A stretch of 64,000 nt of DNA from Orobanche coerulescens (lineage: Eukaryota > Streptophyta > Magnoliopsida > Lamiales > Orobanchaceae). Where the stretch lies: contig CM065804.1 of NCBI GenBank assembly GCA_033398695.1, positions 39,261,501 to 39,325,500 of the forward strand. Reading direction: 5' to 3'. The notes beneath the pieces are model-generated. The model made no database searches. It was not told the origin of the DNA and worked only from the letters and a program-made list of their open reading frames with translations. Position numbers and translations under genes: made by a program. Shown piece after piece: positions 31,337 to 42,974 of the stretch (within the stretch, counting starts at the first letter, position 1; every line of letters begins with the position of its first letter).

Positions 31337-31904
31337 TACCAAGTGTGGATAATTGCGATGTGGAAAACTTGTTGATATACTGTTTTGGTGTTAATGTGAT
31401 ATTCCAGAATATTGATTTTCAAAATGATTTTTCCTAACGATTTATTTGCGTTGAATCGTGTATGTATATAATGTTGTGTAATTATGTACTTGCACTAGCT
31501 ATTCGAATGCTAACCCCTTAAATGGGGGAAATGCGTCTTATGCATTTCAGGTACTGGTCGAGCTGAGGAGCTGGCACGGGATGCGCATGCAAAGGATGGG
31601 TTGGCATGATGATGTGGCTCGAGTCTGTATTTTTCTGTTTTGTCATTGCATCTGTTGAGTACTGGAGTTAGACTGTCTATTTTTAAACATGGTTTAAGTC
31701 CCCTGCATGGGCAATAATTTGGTATTTAACTTATGTCTCATGTACTCCGTTAAAATGTTTTGGCCGAGGCCACGGCCTTATTTACTTTTTGGGTGCATCT
31801 TTTGGGTTATCATTGTGGTTCATGTGTCACATGTTAGCCTGGTAGACCTCACGGGGGTTCTACGGCGTGTAATGTCCCATCTGTAAATTGGGATGTTACA
31901 ATTA

Positions 31905-31917
31905 TGGTATCGGAGCT
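31905..31917 (+). promoter_or_regulatory. Gyp-C primer binding site
   Basis: TGGTATCGGAGCT, four bases after the LTR end; initiator-Met tRNA type PBS with one mismatch, as in Gyp-B. Confidence 0.8.
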
Positions 31918-32159
31918 TAGGTTTTGAATACCTAGGCTGTCGGTGAAATTTGGGTCTGTCAGTTGCGTCATTAGAGTCAGTCGTTGAGCCTAATATCATC
32001 ATGCTACCGTCTTTTCGTGCGACCCGTGGCTGTAAGTCTCCTCGAACTCTTATATTTCTGTAATTCGTTTTCTTGCGCTGTTCGGATTCGTGACTTGTGT
32101 TACCAACTTTGTGAATTGTGAATCTTTCTGATCTTGTTCTTTTCTTATTTTCCTTCAGT

Positions 32160-32245
32160 ATGTTGAGAGGTCGTGGTAGACCGGCTAGGGGACGCGGCCG
32201 AGGCCGTGGTCGTGGTGCTGATAATGAGGAGGGCTCACTTTCCCA
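32160..32245 (+). pseudogene. gag: Gyp-C gag, N-terminal piece
   Basis: MLRGRGRPARGRGRGRGRG, an Arg/Gly-rich start shared with Gyp-B and Gyp-D Gag, then ADNEEGSLS. Cut by Gyp-D within codon 29. The frame continues at 41880 with QSSADSASHSVPSG. Confidence 0.85.
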
Positions 32246-34598
32246 TGTAACACCCCCGATATATTCAGGAATATTACAGCGCCGTAAATCCTTTACATAA
32301 GAATTTACATGGCTGAATAAAAGAAATGACAATAACAGATACCAGTTTATGAAATTGCTGAAATAAAATTCGACCGACTGGTTCAAAACCGAAATTACAA
32401 ATATCCCATGAAGAGTTATTATTACATCAAGAAAATCCAAATATTATAAATCGACAACGTACTCGAGTACTTATTGAAATAACCAAGAAATAACAGACAG
32501 TAAACCCGGTCGAAACATCACTCTGCACCCTCGCCGTCATGCATCTCCAGTGGTTGTTTCCCCGCTCTCCTGGATCCTGAACATACACAAATGTTCACCC
32601 CCGAAGGGGTTAGCACAACGATGCTAGTACAAGTACAATAATCATACAACAGTGATATAATCAATAATTATATCATAACAAGTTTCTCCAACGAGAATAT
32701 TCACACACATATCATATCATAACAGTTTCAACATACTGATGGTATTCCAACGATCCAGCGCACACAGCTATAGATTCCCATGATGATCCCGTCGGACCAA
32801 CACATGGTGGAACTACCTGTCCAACGATCCAGCGCACACAGCTATAGATTCCCATGATGATTCCCGTCGGATCAACACATGGTGGACATATATTCACAAC
32901 ATATTTACACGATACAATCACATCATAATTGTATAATTATAAACAATTCTAATTAGAGTACTTGCCTCGATTTGAAGACAATAACAACACTTCCACGAAA
33001 ATGAACACTCGAAGGTCGTCCTCCTCAATCAATCACGTAACGAGACCAAACCTTAACAAAAGAAATGATATAGGATTTATCTCACGTCGTATGAATGTTT
33101 AACAATTCGATTCACGGCCAAAAGTTCATAAAATGCATTCTGCCCGAACTGCTTAGCGCACGCTAAGTACTCTGTGTAGCGTGCGTTAAGACTGCCCGAT
33201 AGCGCACGCAAACAACAAAGCCTAGCGTACGCTAACTATGTATGGTCAGTACTTCACTGATCAGTCGACTGACTCATCTGTTGGCTTAGCGTACGTTACG
33301 TACCAAACGTAGCGTACGCTAACTCGTGCCCGATAGCGCACGTTAATAATCAAAGCATAGCGTGCGCTATCTGTGCATGGCAGTTTACTGCTGAGCAGTA
33401 AACTGTCCTCGCCATGATCAAAACAATGAAATCTTCCGTGATACTACATGTTACCTCCATGAATACCATGTATATACGATTCTGAATGATCTTATGGATA
33501 ACAACAACTTCGGATTCAAGGATATGCATACCATATAAACCATATTCCATTCCGACTTCAAATCTTCATACAACAATTCGAAAAGCTAAACGGTTGATAT
33601 CAACACCTCTATATCGATCCATATTATCATACTGAAGTTGATAAACGTCCTATATATACTAGATAAATCCTTCCATGATCAAACCTTTAGATTTATCTAA
33701 CAATAAGGATGTTAACGTCTAGTCCAAGATTACTATGAAATCATCTATTAGATTCGGTTTACCAATGATAGAAGCTTCTCTTCACATAATCAGTGTACTA
33801 AAATTCGAATCATGATGATTATAATCAAAGTATTTTAAGGCTTATTCATCTCACTATTCCAAACATGATATACTTGGATAATTCATCTATGAAAATCCAT
33901 ATCTTGTTAACATGATCATCCAAATCGTTAGAATCCAACTCTAAGTCTGGAGATAGATTGAACATACCTTAAAATGACGAAAATCACTGAACCGCAAGGT
34001 AGAATCCCACTCCGGTTGGTTGTATGCCACTCCAAGGTGCTATTCCACTTCCATGAACATTCCCAAGTGATAACCAACGTATAACACCAACAATATGTGT
34101 TCTAAGTGTATAGAAGGGAGATTCTCGCTTTCTGGACTCTCAAAGATGAAGTATAGACGAAGGAAAATGAAAGCCAAAGCGGTTGTTGTCCCATTTATAA
34201 TATTACGCATTAATGACAAGTTAGCGCACGCTACTAAGCATCCCTTAGCGTGCGCTATTAATGGTTGACTTGATTTTGTCCGGGTGCGTCGTAGGAATCT
34301 TATCCCGGACCCATGTCATTGGCGCATGTGTTAGCCGTCCCGCTCAATAATTGAATTCTTAGCGCACGCAACTCCTATCCTCATAGCGTGCGCTAATAAT
34401 GGCCCGATAGCGCGCGTTAAGATACATTCTTAGCGTGCGCTATCACTAGGTTGCTTGAGCAATTTTGCAAGTTTCTATACTTGTGTATAATGATATTAAT
34501 GCACGAAATATCATACTTAAATAATCAAAATCACCAATCCGAAATAATACATGGTTTGAATACAGATGAAATACACTGTAATAAATCCGGATATTACA
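32246..34598 (-). repeat. Gyp-D 3' LTR
   Basis: Left LTR of the element as drawn. Terminal hairpin 32284-32308, GCTAACCCC box 32593-32636, two-copy 70-bp tandem repeat 32744-32890 with TCCCGTCGGACC at 32787-32798, palindrome clusters 33150-33375 and 34221-34445, TATAAAT complement 34193-34199. Confidence 0.92.
33150..33375 (-). repeat. Gyp-D palindrome cluster (downstream of TATA)
   Basis: TAGCGCACGCTA, TAGCGTACGCTA and decayed copies near 33153, 33175, 33201, 33224, 33309 and 33357. This left-LTR copy keeps CAG/CTG words such as ACTGATCAGTCGACTGACTC that the right-LTR copy (40433-40650) has lost. Confidence 0.75.
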
Positions 34599-34633
34599 TA
34601 CTCTCCTACTAAAAAGGAGTTTCGTCCCGAAAC

Positions 34634-36700
34634 TCAAGACGAAAACAACTCGGGATAACTAGACTTCATATCAGCTTCCGTTTCCCAGGTGGCTTCTTCC
34701 ATTCCGTGACGTGACCACTGAACTTTGACCAAAACGATTGACTTGTTCCTCAGTTGCTTAACTCGACTCTCGAGTATATTGACTGGTCTTTCTTCAAACG
34801 TCCCATCCTGCTCGACTTCGATCTCGCCGAAATCGATGATATGACTGGGATCTGGTATGTACCTCCGTAACTGGGATACGTGGAACACGTTATGAACATG
34901 GCATAATGACGGCGGCAATGCTAATCTGTATGCCAACTCCCCAACTCTCTCGAGGATCTCAAATGGTCCGATATATCTCGGACTCAGCTTTCCTTTCCTT
35001 CCGAAACGAAAGATTCCCCGAGTAGGAGAAACCTTCAAAAGTACGTGATCTCCAGTACTGAGCTCCAATGGGCGACGACGTACGTCCGCATAGGATTTCT
35101 GGCGACTCTGGGCAGTTAACAGCCTTTCACGAATTAAGGCTATCTTTTCTCGAGTCTGCTCGATCAACTCTGGTTCTGTTCCGATCAAGTCTGATGAATC
35201 TTCCCAGCATAGGGGCGATCTGCATCTCCTTCCATATAATGCTTCAAACGGTGCCATCTTAATAGAAGCATGCCAACTATTGTTGTAGGTAAATTCAATC
35301 AACGGTAGATGAACTTCCCAATCGTTTGACCAATCTAAGGCACATGCCCTTAGCATGTCTTCCACTGTTTGTATAGTTCTTTCAGATTGTCCGTCAGTCT
35401 GCGGGTGATAAGCCGTACTGAAGTTCAATTCCGTCCCCAAGGCTTTATGAACTGCTTTCCAAAAGTGAGACACAAAACGACCGTCTCGATCAGAAACAAT
35501 GGTCTTCGGCGTACCATGCAATCGAACTATCTCCGAAATGAATACTCGTGCCAACCTCTCTGGTCCCCACGTATCCTTAATGCCTAGAAAATGAGCCGAT
35601 TTGGTTAAACGATCAACTATCACCCAAATCATGTTCATTCCCATCCTGGTTTTCGGCATATTAGTGATAAAGTCCATCGATATGTCCTCCCACTTCCATT
35701 CAGGAATCGGGAGTGGCTTCAACATTCCAGCAGGCCGTTGATGCTCGATCTTAACCTGTTGACAAGTCAAGCATTTTGAAACATAGTCTGCTACGTCTTT
35801 CTTCATGTTGCCCCACCAGAAATTCTGCTTCAAGTCCTTATACATTTTACTGGTGCCCGGGTGGATAGAATAGGGCGAACTATGAGCTTCCTTCATAATC
35901 GTCTGTTTCAGATCATCAATATCGGGAACGCAGAGTCGGTTCTGAAATCTCAAAACTCCATTGTCATGAATTATGAATCCGGGGGCCTTTCCTTTGATCA
36001 CTTCATAATGTAACCGAATCATCAGAGGATCATCTGCCTGTCTAGATTTGATTTCTTCGGTTAATGATGAAGTTATCTCCATCACGCACAGCTGTCCTTG
36101 GACTCTTTGTAACCACACTTCAATCCCTTCACGAATCATCTCTCGTTGAAGGCTAAGTTGGGATGTCAGCGTCTCCATCATCTGAATAGAGACAGGCTTG
36201 GGGCTAAGTGCATCGGCCACTACATTTGCTTTGCCTGGATGATATAAAATCTCCAAGTCATAGTCCTTAATCAGTTCTAACCATATTCTTTGCCGCATAT
36301 TCAACTCTTTCTGACTAAATATGTACTTGAGACTCTTGTGATCCGTAAAGATCTGACAGTGAGTCCCGTACAGATAATGCCTCCAGATCTTCAAGGCAAA
36401 AACCACTGCTGCTAGCTCCAAATCATGTGTCGGGTAATTCACTTCATAAGGTTTCAGTTGTCGCGATGCATAAGCGATCACCTTATCATTCTGCATCAAC
36501 ACGCACCCAAGTCCTTGGTTCGAAGCATCACTGTAAACTATGAATCCTTCAGTTCCCTGCGGAAGTGATAGAATCGGTGCCGTCGTCAATCTCTTCTTCA
36601 ATTCATCAAAGCTAATCTGACATAATTCATTCCACTCAAACTTTTGAGTTTTCTGCAGGAGTCGAGTAAGTGGGCGGGAGACTTTAGAAAACCCTTCCAC
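34634..36700 (-). CDS. pol: Gyp-D RNase H - integrase - chromodomain (688 aa)
   Basis: C-terminal two thirds of a chromovirus Pol. RNase H: D58 (YSDAS), E95 (HDLELAA), D120 (TDHKSL), D163 (VADAL). H2C2 zinc finger: H273, H280, C310, C313 (CLTC). Integrase core: D343 (SMDFI), D404 (VSDRDGRF), E440 (TDGQSERT). SH3-like integrase C-terminus around 555-600 ([30 protein letters not shown]). Chromodomain about 630-685 ([16 protein letters not shown]), which in this group directs insertion to modified chromatin. All catalytic residues are present. The listed M is internal: the same frame continues upstream into the RT past one TGA at 36735-36737, so this was one polyprotein. The stop lies 35 bases from the 3' LTR. 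Confidence 0.93.
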   Translation of the reverse strand: MEGFSKVSRPLTRLLQKTQKFEWNELCQISFDELKKRLTTAPILSLPQGTEGFIVYSDASNQGLGCVLMQNDKVIAYASRQLKPYEVNYPTHDLELAAVVFALKIWRHYLYGTHCQIFTDHKSLKYIFSQKELNMRQRIWLELIKDYDLEILYHPGKANVVADALSPKPVSIQMMETLTSQLSLQREMIREGIEVWLQRVQGQLCVMEITSSLTEEIKSRQADDPLMIRLHYEVIKGKAPGFIIHDNGVLRFQNRLCVPDIDDLKQTIMKEAHSSPYSIHPGTSKMYKDLKQNFWWGNMKKDVADYVSKCLTCQQVKIEHQRPAGMLKPLPIPEWKWEDISMDFITNMPKTRMGMNMIWVIVDRLTKSAHFLGIKDTWGPERLARVFISEIVRLHGTPKTIVSDRDGRFVSHFWKAVHKALGTELNFSTAYHPQTDGQSERTIQTVEDMLRACALDWSNDWEVHLPLIEFTYNNSWHASIKMAPFEALYGRRCRSPLCWEDSSDLIGTEPELIEQTREKIALIRERLLTAQSRQKSYADVRRRPLELSTGDHVLLKVSPTRGIFRFGRKGKLSPRYIGPFEILERVGELAYRLALPPSLCHVHNVFHVSQLRRYIPDPSHIIDFGEIEVEQDGTFEERPVNILESRVKQLRNKSIVLVKVQWSRHGMEEATWETEADMKSSYPELFSS

Positions 36701-36734
36701 GAATCGACGATAGTATCCAACAAGTCCTAAGAAG

Positions 36735-37573
36735 CTTCAGACCTCTTTCACGTTCTTTGGAGGCTTCCAATCCAATATTGCTTCGATCTTCTGAGGATCT
36801 ACTCGGACTCCTTTAGCTGACACCACATGGCCGAGGAACATTACTTCCTTTAGCCAGAATTCACACTTAGAGAGTTTGGCGTACAATTGCTCGTTTCTCA
36901 AAAGTTCCAACACAATCCGCAAATGCTGCGCATGTTCTTCCGGACTCTTAGAATACACCAGAATATCATCAATAAACACAACCACAAATTTATCCAAAAA
37001 TTCAATGAACACACGGTTCATCAATTGCATAAATACAGCATGTGCGTTAGTGAGACCAAACGGCATTACTACAAACTCATAATGCCCGTAACGAGTTTTG
37101 AACGCTGATTTCGGAACATCAGATTCCTTAATCCTCAGTTGATGATATCCTGATCTCAGATCGATCTTAGAAAATACTGTTGCCCCTTGCAACTGGTCAA
37201 ACAAATCATCAATCCGTGGCAACGGATACTTGTTCTTAATCGTCATCTTGTTCAACTCTCGATAGTCAATACACAGTCGGAGCGATCCATCCTTCTTTCG
37301 GACAAAAAGAACTGGCGCTCCCCAGGGTGAAACGCTTGGCTGAATATAGCCCTTGTCCAGTATCTCCTCCAGCTGCTTCTTCAGTTCGTACATCTCAGTA
37401 GGTGCCATACGATACGGCGCCTTGGAAATTGGTGTAGCTCCGGGTTCCAGCTCAATGGTAAATTCCACATCCCTTCGTGGAGGTAGTCCCGGTAACTCGT
37501 CAGGAAATACATCTGGAAATTTGTTCACAACAGAATGGGACGAAAGTTCCACGATTTCGTCTTCTTTCTTCAT
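36735..37573 (-). CDS. pol: Gyp-D reverse transcriptase (278 aa, ends at nonsense codon)
   Basis: RT of a Ty3/gypsy element. [24 protein letters not shown] near 20-42, KAPYRMAP near 51, [25 protein letters not shown] at 84-108, [13 protein letters not shown], the catalytic [11 protein letters not shown] with D202-D203 near 198-208, and [10 protein letters not shown]. Ends at a TGA in the conserved [14 protein letters not shown] segment, where Gyp-C reads R in place of the stop. It is in frame with the 688-codon ORF, so one base change separates the two halves. Protease lies upstream in another frame. Confidence 0.92.
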
Positions 37574-37634
37574 TGCATAACACCAATATCCAGATGCGGC
37601 CGTGTTTCAACAATCGTGACTTTCATCGCTTTGA

Positions 37635-38507
37635 TCAATTTTCTGAGCTTCGGTTTCCATCCTTGAGCAGTGCCGGAGCCATCATCGTGATCAGTGAAAT
37701 ATTCCTCCTGCGGTAGTCTACAATTGCTCCATACCGATTAAGCCAATCGTCTCCGAGTATCAGGTCATCTCCTTGCATTTCTATCACGATCAGATTTGAG
37801 AGCCACTCTCTGCCTCCAAATGATACGGGAAAATTTCTAGTTTCTAAATTTCCGACAATCCTCTCTCCACTCGGTAAACCAACAACATAAGGTTCACAAG
37901 CATGAAAACCGGAAATATTCAAACGATTTACACAAGACAAAAATATGAAAGAATGTGTAGCTCCTGTATCGAACAAAACGCTAATTGGCTGGGAAAGGAT
38001 GTGGACAGTACCTGATGCGACAGCAGCATCCTGATCATCTGTCCTCCTCATCTCATACAAACGTGGGGGAACAGACCCGACACTCGATGTCCCCTTTTGG
38101 TCCCATTGTCCTCTGCCTCGCCCGCGGCCAAAGTTCTGAGGCATCTGAACACTTTGCTGCGTCTGTTGGACACTGGTTTCCTTCTGAACTGGCTGTGATG
38201 AACGGGTTCCATTGTACTTAGTGGCGTCCTTACAAAACGTCGCACGGTGCCCTTCCTGTCCGCACTCAAAACAAGTAACTGGAATGCGCAAACAATCACG
38301 CCAAAGGTGGCCTGGGCGACCACAGTTAAAGCACTTCCTAGCTGTATCCGTCGTGGCTGACATTGTTCCGTAATTCTTTCCGCTCTTAGATGGGTGCGGA
38401 GGCTTCTTGAAAGAAAAAGAAGACTGGGCCTTATGGGGCCCACTGCTCTTGTGCTCTGTAAAAGTACCAGAGACTTTCTGTTTCTTCGACTCCATAAACT
38501 TCTCCAT
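37635..38507 (-). pseudogene. gag: Gyp-D gag C-terminus (zinc knuckles) and protease
   Basis: 290 codons. Two CCHC knuckles bind the genomic RNA: C59-F-N-C62-H67-C72 and C79-F-E-C82-H87-C92. An Arg/Gly linker (NFGRGRGRGQW) and YEMRRTDDQDAAVASGT lead to the retropepsin active site LFDTGATHSF (D180-T-G-A), and GDDLILGDDWLNRYGA closes the domain. The frame is lost near 37650 before RT. Both edges are frameshifted relative to gag N-terminus and RT, so it is not one continuous Gag-Pol as it stands. Confidence 0.88.
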
Positions 38508-38682
38508 TGCTGCTTCTTTTATTTAAATGCAACGCCTTATCACAGTATTGGCGGAGAGTGGTACATTCAAAACCGGACATGTACCTGATTTCTGGTTTCA
38601 TCCTCATTTCAAAATGAATCATCATCTCCGCATCTGTTACGACCGGATGTCGAACAAATGCTAACTTCTTTGGTTAAACATC
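38508..38682 (-). pseudogene. gag: Gyp-D gag, middle segment in a different frame
   Basis: Joins the two gag pieces. In the minus-strand frame of 38431-38625 it reads EMRMKPEIRYMSGFECTTLRQYCDKAL, matching Gyp-B near 15100-15180 (RYMSGFECTTLRQYRDKALAYEIKEAAMEKF). A frame change near 38660-38690 and another near 38510 isolate it. Confidence 0.7.
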
Positions 38683-39291
38683 TTAATAAATGCAGGATAC
38701 AGGTTCGTCTGATGGTTGAGCGGAGAAAAATTCCCGAATTTTGGCTTCCCTCACAAGACGAGGGCAATAATGAGCTTCCATCATCATTTTAAATTCCGTC
38801 CAATCGGCATCATGATCTGCAGGTCGGATAGCTTCCCACCATTCGGATGCTTCCCCTATCAGAAGGTACTGGGCAATAGGAGCTCTCCTGTCGTTCGGGC
38901 AATTAATTCCAGCAAAAATTTTCTCCAGTTCTTTCAACCAATGGTCCCAAGTGGGGGTCTCGGAAAAGCCGTCAAATTTGGGTGGTTGCATCTTTGCCAC
39001 TTCTTGTAACCATCGGTCACCTCGATTTCCCATTTCTGGAATCCTTTGTTGTCCATCTCCCTGCTGAATTCCTGCCGTCACTTGCATTCGGTCCACGACC
39101 TGAGCGAACTGAGTCATCTGGTTCACGACTTGACGAAGGATTTCTGGCACACCAGGTTCCGGTTCGTTATTGATGGATTGCTGCGGCTCGCCTGAGCTAT
39201 GACTAGCCTGATTAGAAGGCGACGCCTCCCTTTCAGCATTCCTTCGTCCGCGTCCACGACCGCAACCACGTCCACGTCCGCCTCTCAACAT
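38683..39291 (-). pseudogene. gag: Gyp-D gag N-terminal and capsid part
   Basis: Starts MLRGGRGRGCGRGRGRRNAE at 39291. An upstream in-frame ATG at 39312 exists, but MLRG is conserved in Gyp-B and Gyp-C and lies in the same context. The capsid-like core reads RWLQEVAKMQPPKFDGFSETPTWDHWLKELEKIFAGINCPNDRRAPIAQYLL-EWWEAIRPADHDADWTEFKMMMEAHYCPRLVREAKIREFF. It is the typical retrotransposon gag domain. The frame ends at SCIY near 38683 through a small indel. Confidence 0.88.
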
Positions 39292-39512
39292 ACTGTAAGT
39301 ATAAATACTCAATATACAGGAAACAACATCGTTCTAATATTCAAGTATAAAGAGACACAACATGTAAAGAACGAGATAGAGTTTAGGAACTTACAACCAC
39401 CGTTCGCATGAAGACGTAGGCAGTGCAGTGATGTCGTTCACGACCGGTTACCTCAAAAGACATAAATGACCCCTATTTTAACCCAACGGCCAAGATATCC
39501 ATAATCTTAGCT

Positions 39513-39522
39513 CTGATACCAT
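39513..39522 (-). promoter_or_regulatory. Gyp-D primer binding site
   Basis: Complement reads TGGTATCAGAGC, next to the 5' LTR that begins (minus strand) at 41874 and ends at 39527. Exact initiator-Met type match. Confidence 0.8.
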
Positions 39523-39526
39523 ATTC

Positions 39527-41874
39527 TGTAACACCCCCGATATATTCAGGAATATTACAGCGCCGTAAATCCTTTACATAAGAATTTACAAGGCTGAATA
39601 AAAGAAATGACAATAACAGATACCAGTTTATGAAATTGCTGAAATAAAATTCGACCGACTGGTTCAAAACCGAAATTACAAATATCCCATGAAGAGTTAT
39701 TATTACATCAAGAAAATCCAAATATTATAAATCGACAACGTACTCGAGTACTTATTGAAATAACCAACAAATAACAGACAGTAAACCCGGTCGAAACATC
39801 ACTCTGCACCCTCGCCGTCATGCATCTCCAGTGGTTGTTTCCCCGCTCTCCTGGATCCTGAACATACACAAATGTTCACCCCCGAAGGGGTTAGCACAAC
39901 GATGCTAGTACAAGTACAATAATCATACAACAGTGATATAATCAACAATTATATCATAACAAGTTTCTCCAACGAGAATATTCACACACATATCATATCA
40001 TAACAGTTTCAACATACTGATGGTATTCCAACGATCCAGCGCACACAGCTATAGATTCCCATGATGATCCCGTCGGACCAACACATGGTGGAACTACCTG
40101 TCCAACGATCCAGCGCACACAGCTATAGATTCCCATGATGATTCCCGTCGGATCAACACATGGTGGACATATATTCACAACATATTTACACGATACAATC
40201 ACATCATAATTGTATAATTATAAATAATTCTAATTAGAGTACTTGTCTCGATTTGAAGACAATAACAACACTTCCACGAAAATGAACACTCGAAGGTCGT
40301 CCTCCTCAATCAATCACGTAACGAGACCAAACCTTAACAAAAGAAATGATATAGGATTTATCTCACGTCGTATGAATGTTTAACAATTCGATTCACGGCC
40401 AAAAGTTCATAAAATGCATTACTCGAATTGCTTAGCGCACGCTAAGTACTCTGTGTAGCGTCGTTAAGATCGCCCGATAGCGCACGCAAACAACAAAGCC
40501 TAGCGCTCTCTAACTATTTATTGTCAGTTCTTCTCTGATCAGTCGATCGACTCATCTGTTGGCTTAGCGTCGTTACGTACCAAGCGTAGCGTCGCTAACT
40601 CGTGCCCGATAGCGCACGTTAATAATCAAAGCATAGCGTGCGCTATCATGCATGGCGGTTCTTCTTTGGCGATGAACCTCCTCGCCATGATCAAAACAAT
40701 GAAATCTTCCGTGATACTACATGTTACCTCCATGAATACCATGTATATACGATTCTGAATGATCTTATGGATAACAACAACTTCGGATTCAAGGATATGC
40801 ATACCATATAAACCATATTCCATTCCGACTTCAAATCTTCATAAAACAATTCGAAAAGCTAAACGGTTGATATCAACACCTCTATATCGATCCATATTAT
40901 CATCGAAGTTGATAAACGTCCTATATATACTAGATAAATCCTTCCATGATCAAACCTTTAGATTTATCTAACAATAAGGATGTTAACGTCTAGTCCAAGA
41001 TTACTATGAAATCATCTATTAGATTCGGTTTACCAATGATAGAAGCTTCTCTTCACATAATCAGTGTACTAAAATTCGAATCATGATGATTATAATCAAA
41101 GTATTTTAAGGCTTATTCATCTCACTATTCCAAACATGATATACTTGGATAATTCATCTATGAAAATCCATATCTTGTTAACATGATAATCCAAATCGTT
41201 AGAATCCAACTCTAAGTCTGGAGATAGATTGAACATACCTTAAAATGACGAAAATCACTGAACCGCAAGGTAGAATCCCACTCTGGTTGGTTGTATGCCA
41301 CTCCAAGGTGCTATTCCACTTCCATGAACATTCCCAAGTGATAACCAACGTATAACACCAACAATATGCGTTCTAAGTGTATAGAAGGGAGATTCTCGCT
41401 TTCTGGACTCTCAAAGATGAAGTATAGACGAAGGAAAATGAAAGCCAAAGCGGTTGTTGTCCCATTTATAATATTCTGCATTAATGACAAGTTAGCGCAC
41501 GCTACTAAGCATCCCTTAGCGTGCGCTAATAATGGTTGACTTCAGATTTTGTCCGGGTGCGTCAGCAGGAATCTTATCCGGACCCATGTCCCGGCTGGCG
41601 CATGTGTTAGCCGTCCCGCTCAATAATTGAATTCTTAGCGCACGCAACTCCTATCCTCATAGCGTGCGCTAATAATGGCCCGATAGCGCGCGTTAAGATA
41701 CATTCTTAGCGTGCGCTATCACTAGGTTGCTTGAGCAATTTTGCAAGTTTCTATACTTGTGTATAATGATATTAATGCACGAAATATCATACTTCAATAA
41801 TCAAAATCACCAATCCGAAATAATACATGGTTTGAATACAGATGAAATACACTGTAATAAATCCGGATATTACA
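39527..41874 (-). repeat. Gyp-D 5' LTR
   Basis: 2348 bases. Order of boxes as in the left LTR: terminal hairpin 39565-39589, hairpin box 39871-39919, tandem repeat with TCCCGTCGGACC at 40068-40079, palindromes 40433-40650 and 41491-41722, TATAAAT complement 41464-41470. It differs from the left LTR mostly by losses at CAG/CTG words in the 40433-40680 stretch. Confidence 0.92.
41491..41722 (-). repeat. Gyp-D palindrome cluster upstream of TATA
   Basis: In element sense this lies 5' of the TATAAAT at 41464-41470. TAGCGCACGCTA/TAGCGTGCGCTA copies lie near 41493, 41516, 41634, 41659, 41683 and 41708; the same arrangement is at 34221-34445. Confidence 0.75.
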
Positions 41875-41879
41875 TCCCA

Positions 41880-42760
41880 GTCCTCTGCGGACTCAGCCTC
41901 TCACTCAGTGCCGTCGGGTAATAATGCCGACGCCGGGGCTACTGCCGTACTTCATCAGTTGGTAGCCCAACTTACTCAGATAGCTCAGGGTGGACGCCAG
42001 AATCCGCCCCCGACACCGGAAGAGGAGGCTAGTAAGTGGCTTCAGACGGTGACTAAGATGCACCCTCCTCGTTTCTCCGGATCTTCTGACTCCCTCGGTT
42101 GGGAGAATTGGCTCTTTCAGTTGTCCAGGACCTTTGATGCCGTAGCTTGTCCTGAAGACAGGAGGGTACATATTGCTCAGTACCTCCTGGATAAGGAAGC
42201 TGCGGAATGGTGGGAGGCCGTTGCGCCCAGAGACCGTCGGGCCACTTGGGATGAGTTCAGGGCTGCTATGGAAGTAGAATATTGTCCGCCGCCAGTCAAG
42301 GAGCGCAGAATTGTGGAGTTCTTCACCGCTACACCTCAGGATGTGCCTATTTCTCAGGCCATCATTTCTTACAATCGGCGGTTGGGTTTCGTGAGAGATC
42401 AAGTGAGAACGGAGGCTGATAAAATCCGTTACTTCAATATGCGCATGAAGCCGCATATTAGACAGTATGGCGCCGCTCATGTGTGCCACTTTGAAGGAAT
42501 ACCGGGATCGCGCTCGCGATCGAGATGGCTGTCCCGGAATCGAGTCGGTTTCGGAAGCTAAGAAGCGAAGACTCTTGGTGGGTTCTCGGCCGGAAAAGGT
42601 GGTCGATTTCGAGGTCTCGTTCTGCTCCTACACTGGGAAGAGGCCGTTTCATCGGGCCGGTGGATCTCGTGGTAACCGTTCGATCGATCTGTTGCACTGG
42701 CGGAGAGTTTGTTTTAATTGCGATCGGCCAGCACGTTGTGAAGGATTGCCCATTTAGTTA
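41880..42760 (+). pseudogene. gag: Gyp-C gag, capsid and zinc knuckles
   Basis: Continues the gag begun at 32160: QLVAQLTQIAQGG, then KWLQTVTKMHPPRFSGSSDSLGWENWLFQLSRTFDAVACPEDRRVHIAQYLLDKEAAEWWEAV, the retrotransposon gag domain, and CPPPVKERRIVEFFTATPQD. The main frame stays open to about 42560. Knuckles follow in shifted frames: VCFNCDRPGH-KDC near 42710-42750 and CFTCGRSQGHRAAHC near 42770-42815. At least three indels lie between 42480 and 42960. Confidence 0.85.
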
Positions 42761-42974
42761 GTTGCTTGCTTTACTTGCGGACGGAGCCAAGGCATCGGGC
42801 GGCTCATTGTGAGAGGGCCACCAGGGCCGCTAGAGTTCCAACTACCACCGCCGATCGGAGGATCACGGCCTCCGGCTACTCATGTTCCGCAGGTTCGAGT
42901 CGTGGTAGAGGTCGGAGTCACCGGATCGCCGCGCAGCGTCGAGTTCGGAGTTCGATCCATCCCGATTATATCAG

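Larger units (their letters stand above)
29662..31900 (+). repeat. Gyp-C 5' LTR
   Basis: Pairs with 46418-48647. Holds one palindrome cluster (30186-30476), a TATA-like TATATTAA (30483-30490), a triple tandem repeat with GGTCCGACGGGA at 31288-31299, the GCTAACCCC box (31488-31530), a terminal hairpin (31842-31863) followed by GGCGTGTAAT, and ends GATGTTACA. Confidence 0.92.
32246..41874 (-). mobile_element. Gyp-D: best-preserved chromovirus, inserted in Gyp-C gag
   Basis: 9629 bases, TGTAACACCC to GGATATTACA, flanked by TCCCA (32241-32245 and 41875-41879). Reads on the minus strand; same family as Gyp-B by coding sequence and LTR. LTRs 2353 and 2348 bases. Pol has one in-frame stop between RT and RNase H and a 688-codon frame beyond it. 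Gag and protease are in two further frames. Together with Gyp-B (opposite orientation) it makes a 9.6-kb inverted repeat separated by about 10.8 kb. Confidence 0.95.

Noticed and set aside
31111..31437. 108-codon frame with a repeated peptide (also 47862-48152)
   Set aside because: Produced by a 75-bp tandem repeat inside the Gyp-C LTR; non-coding by context.
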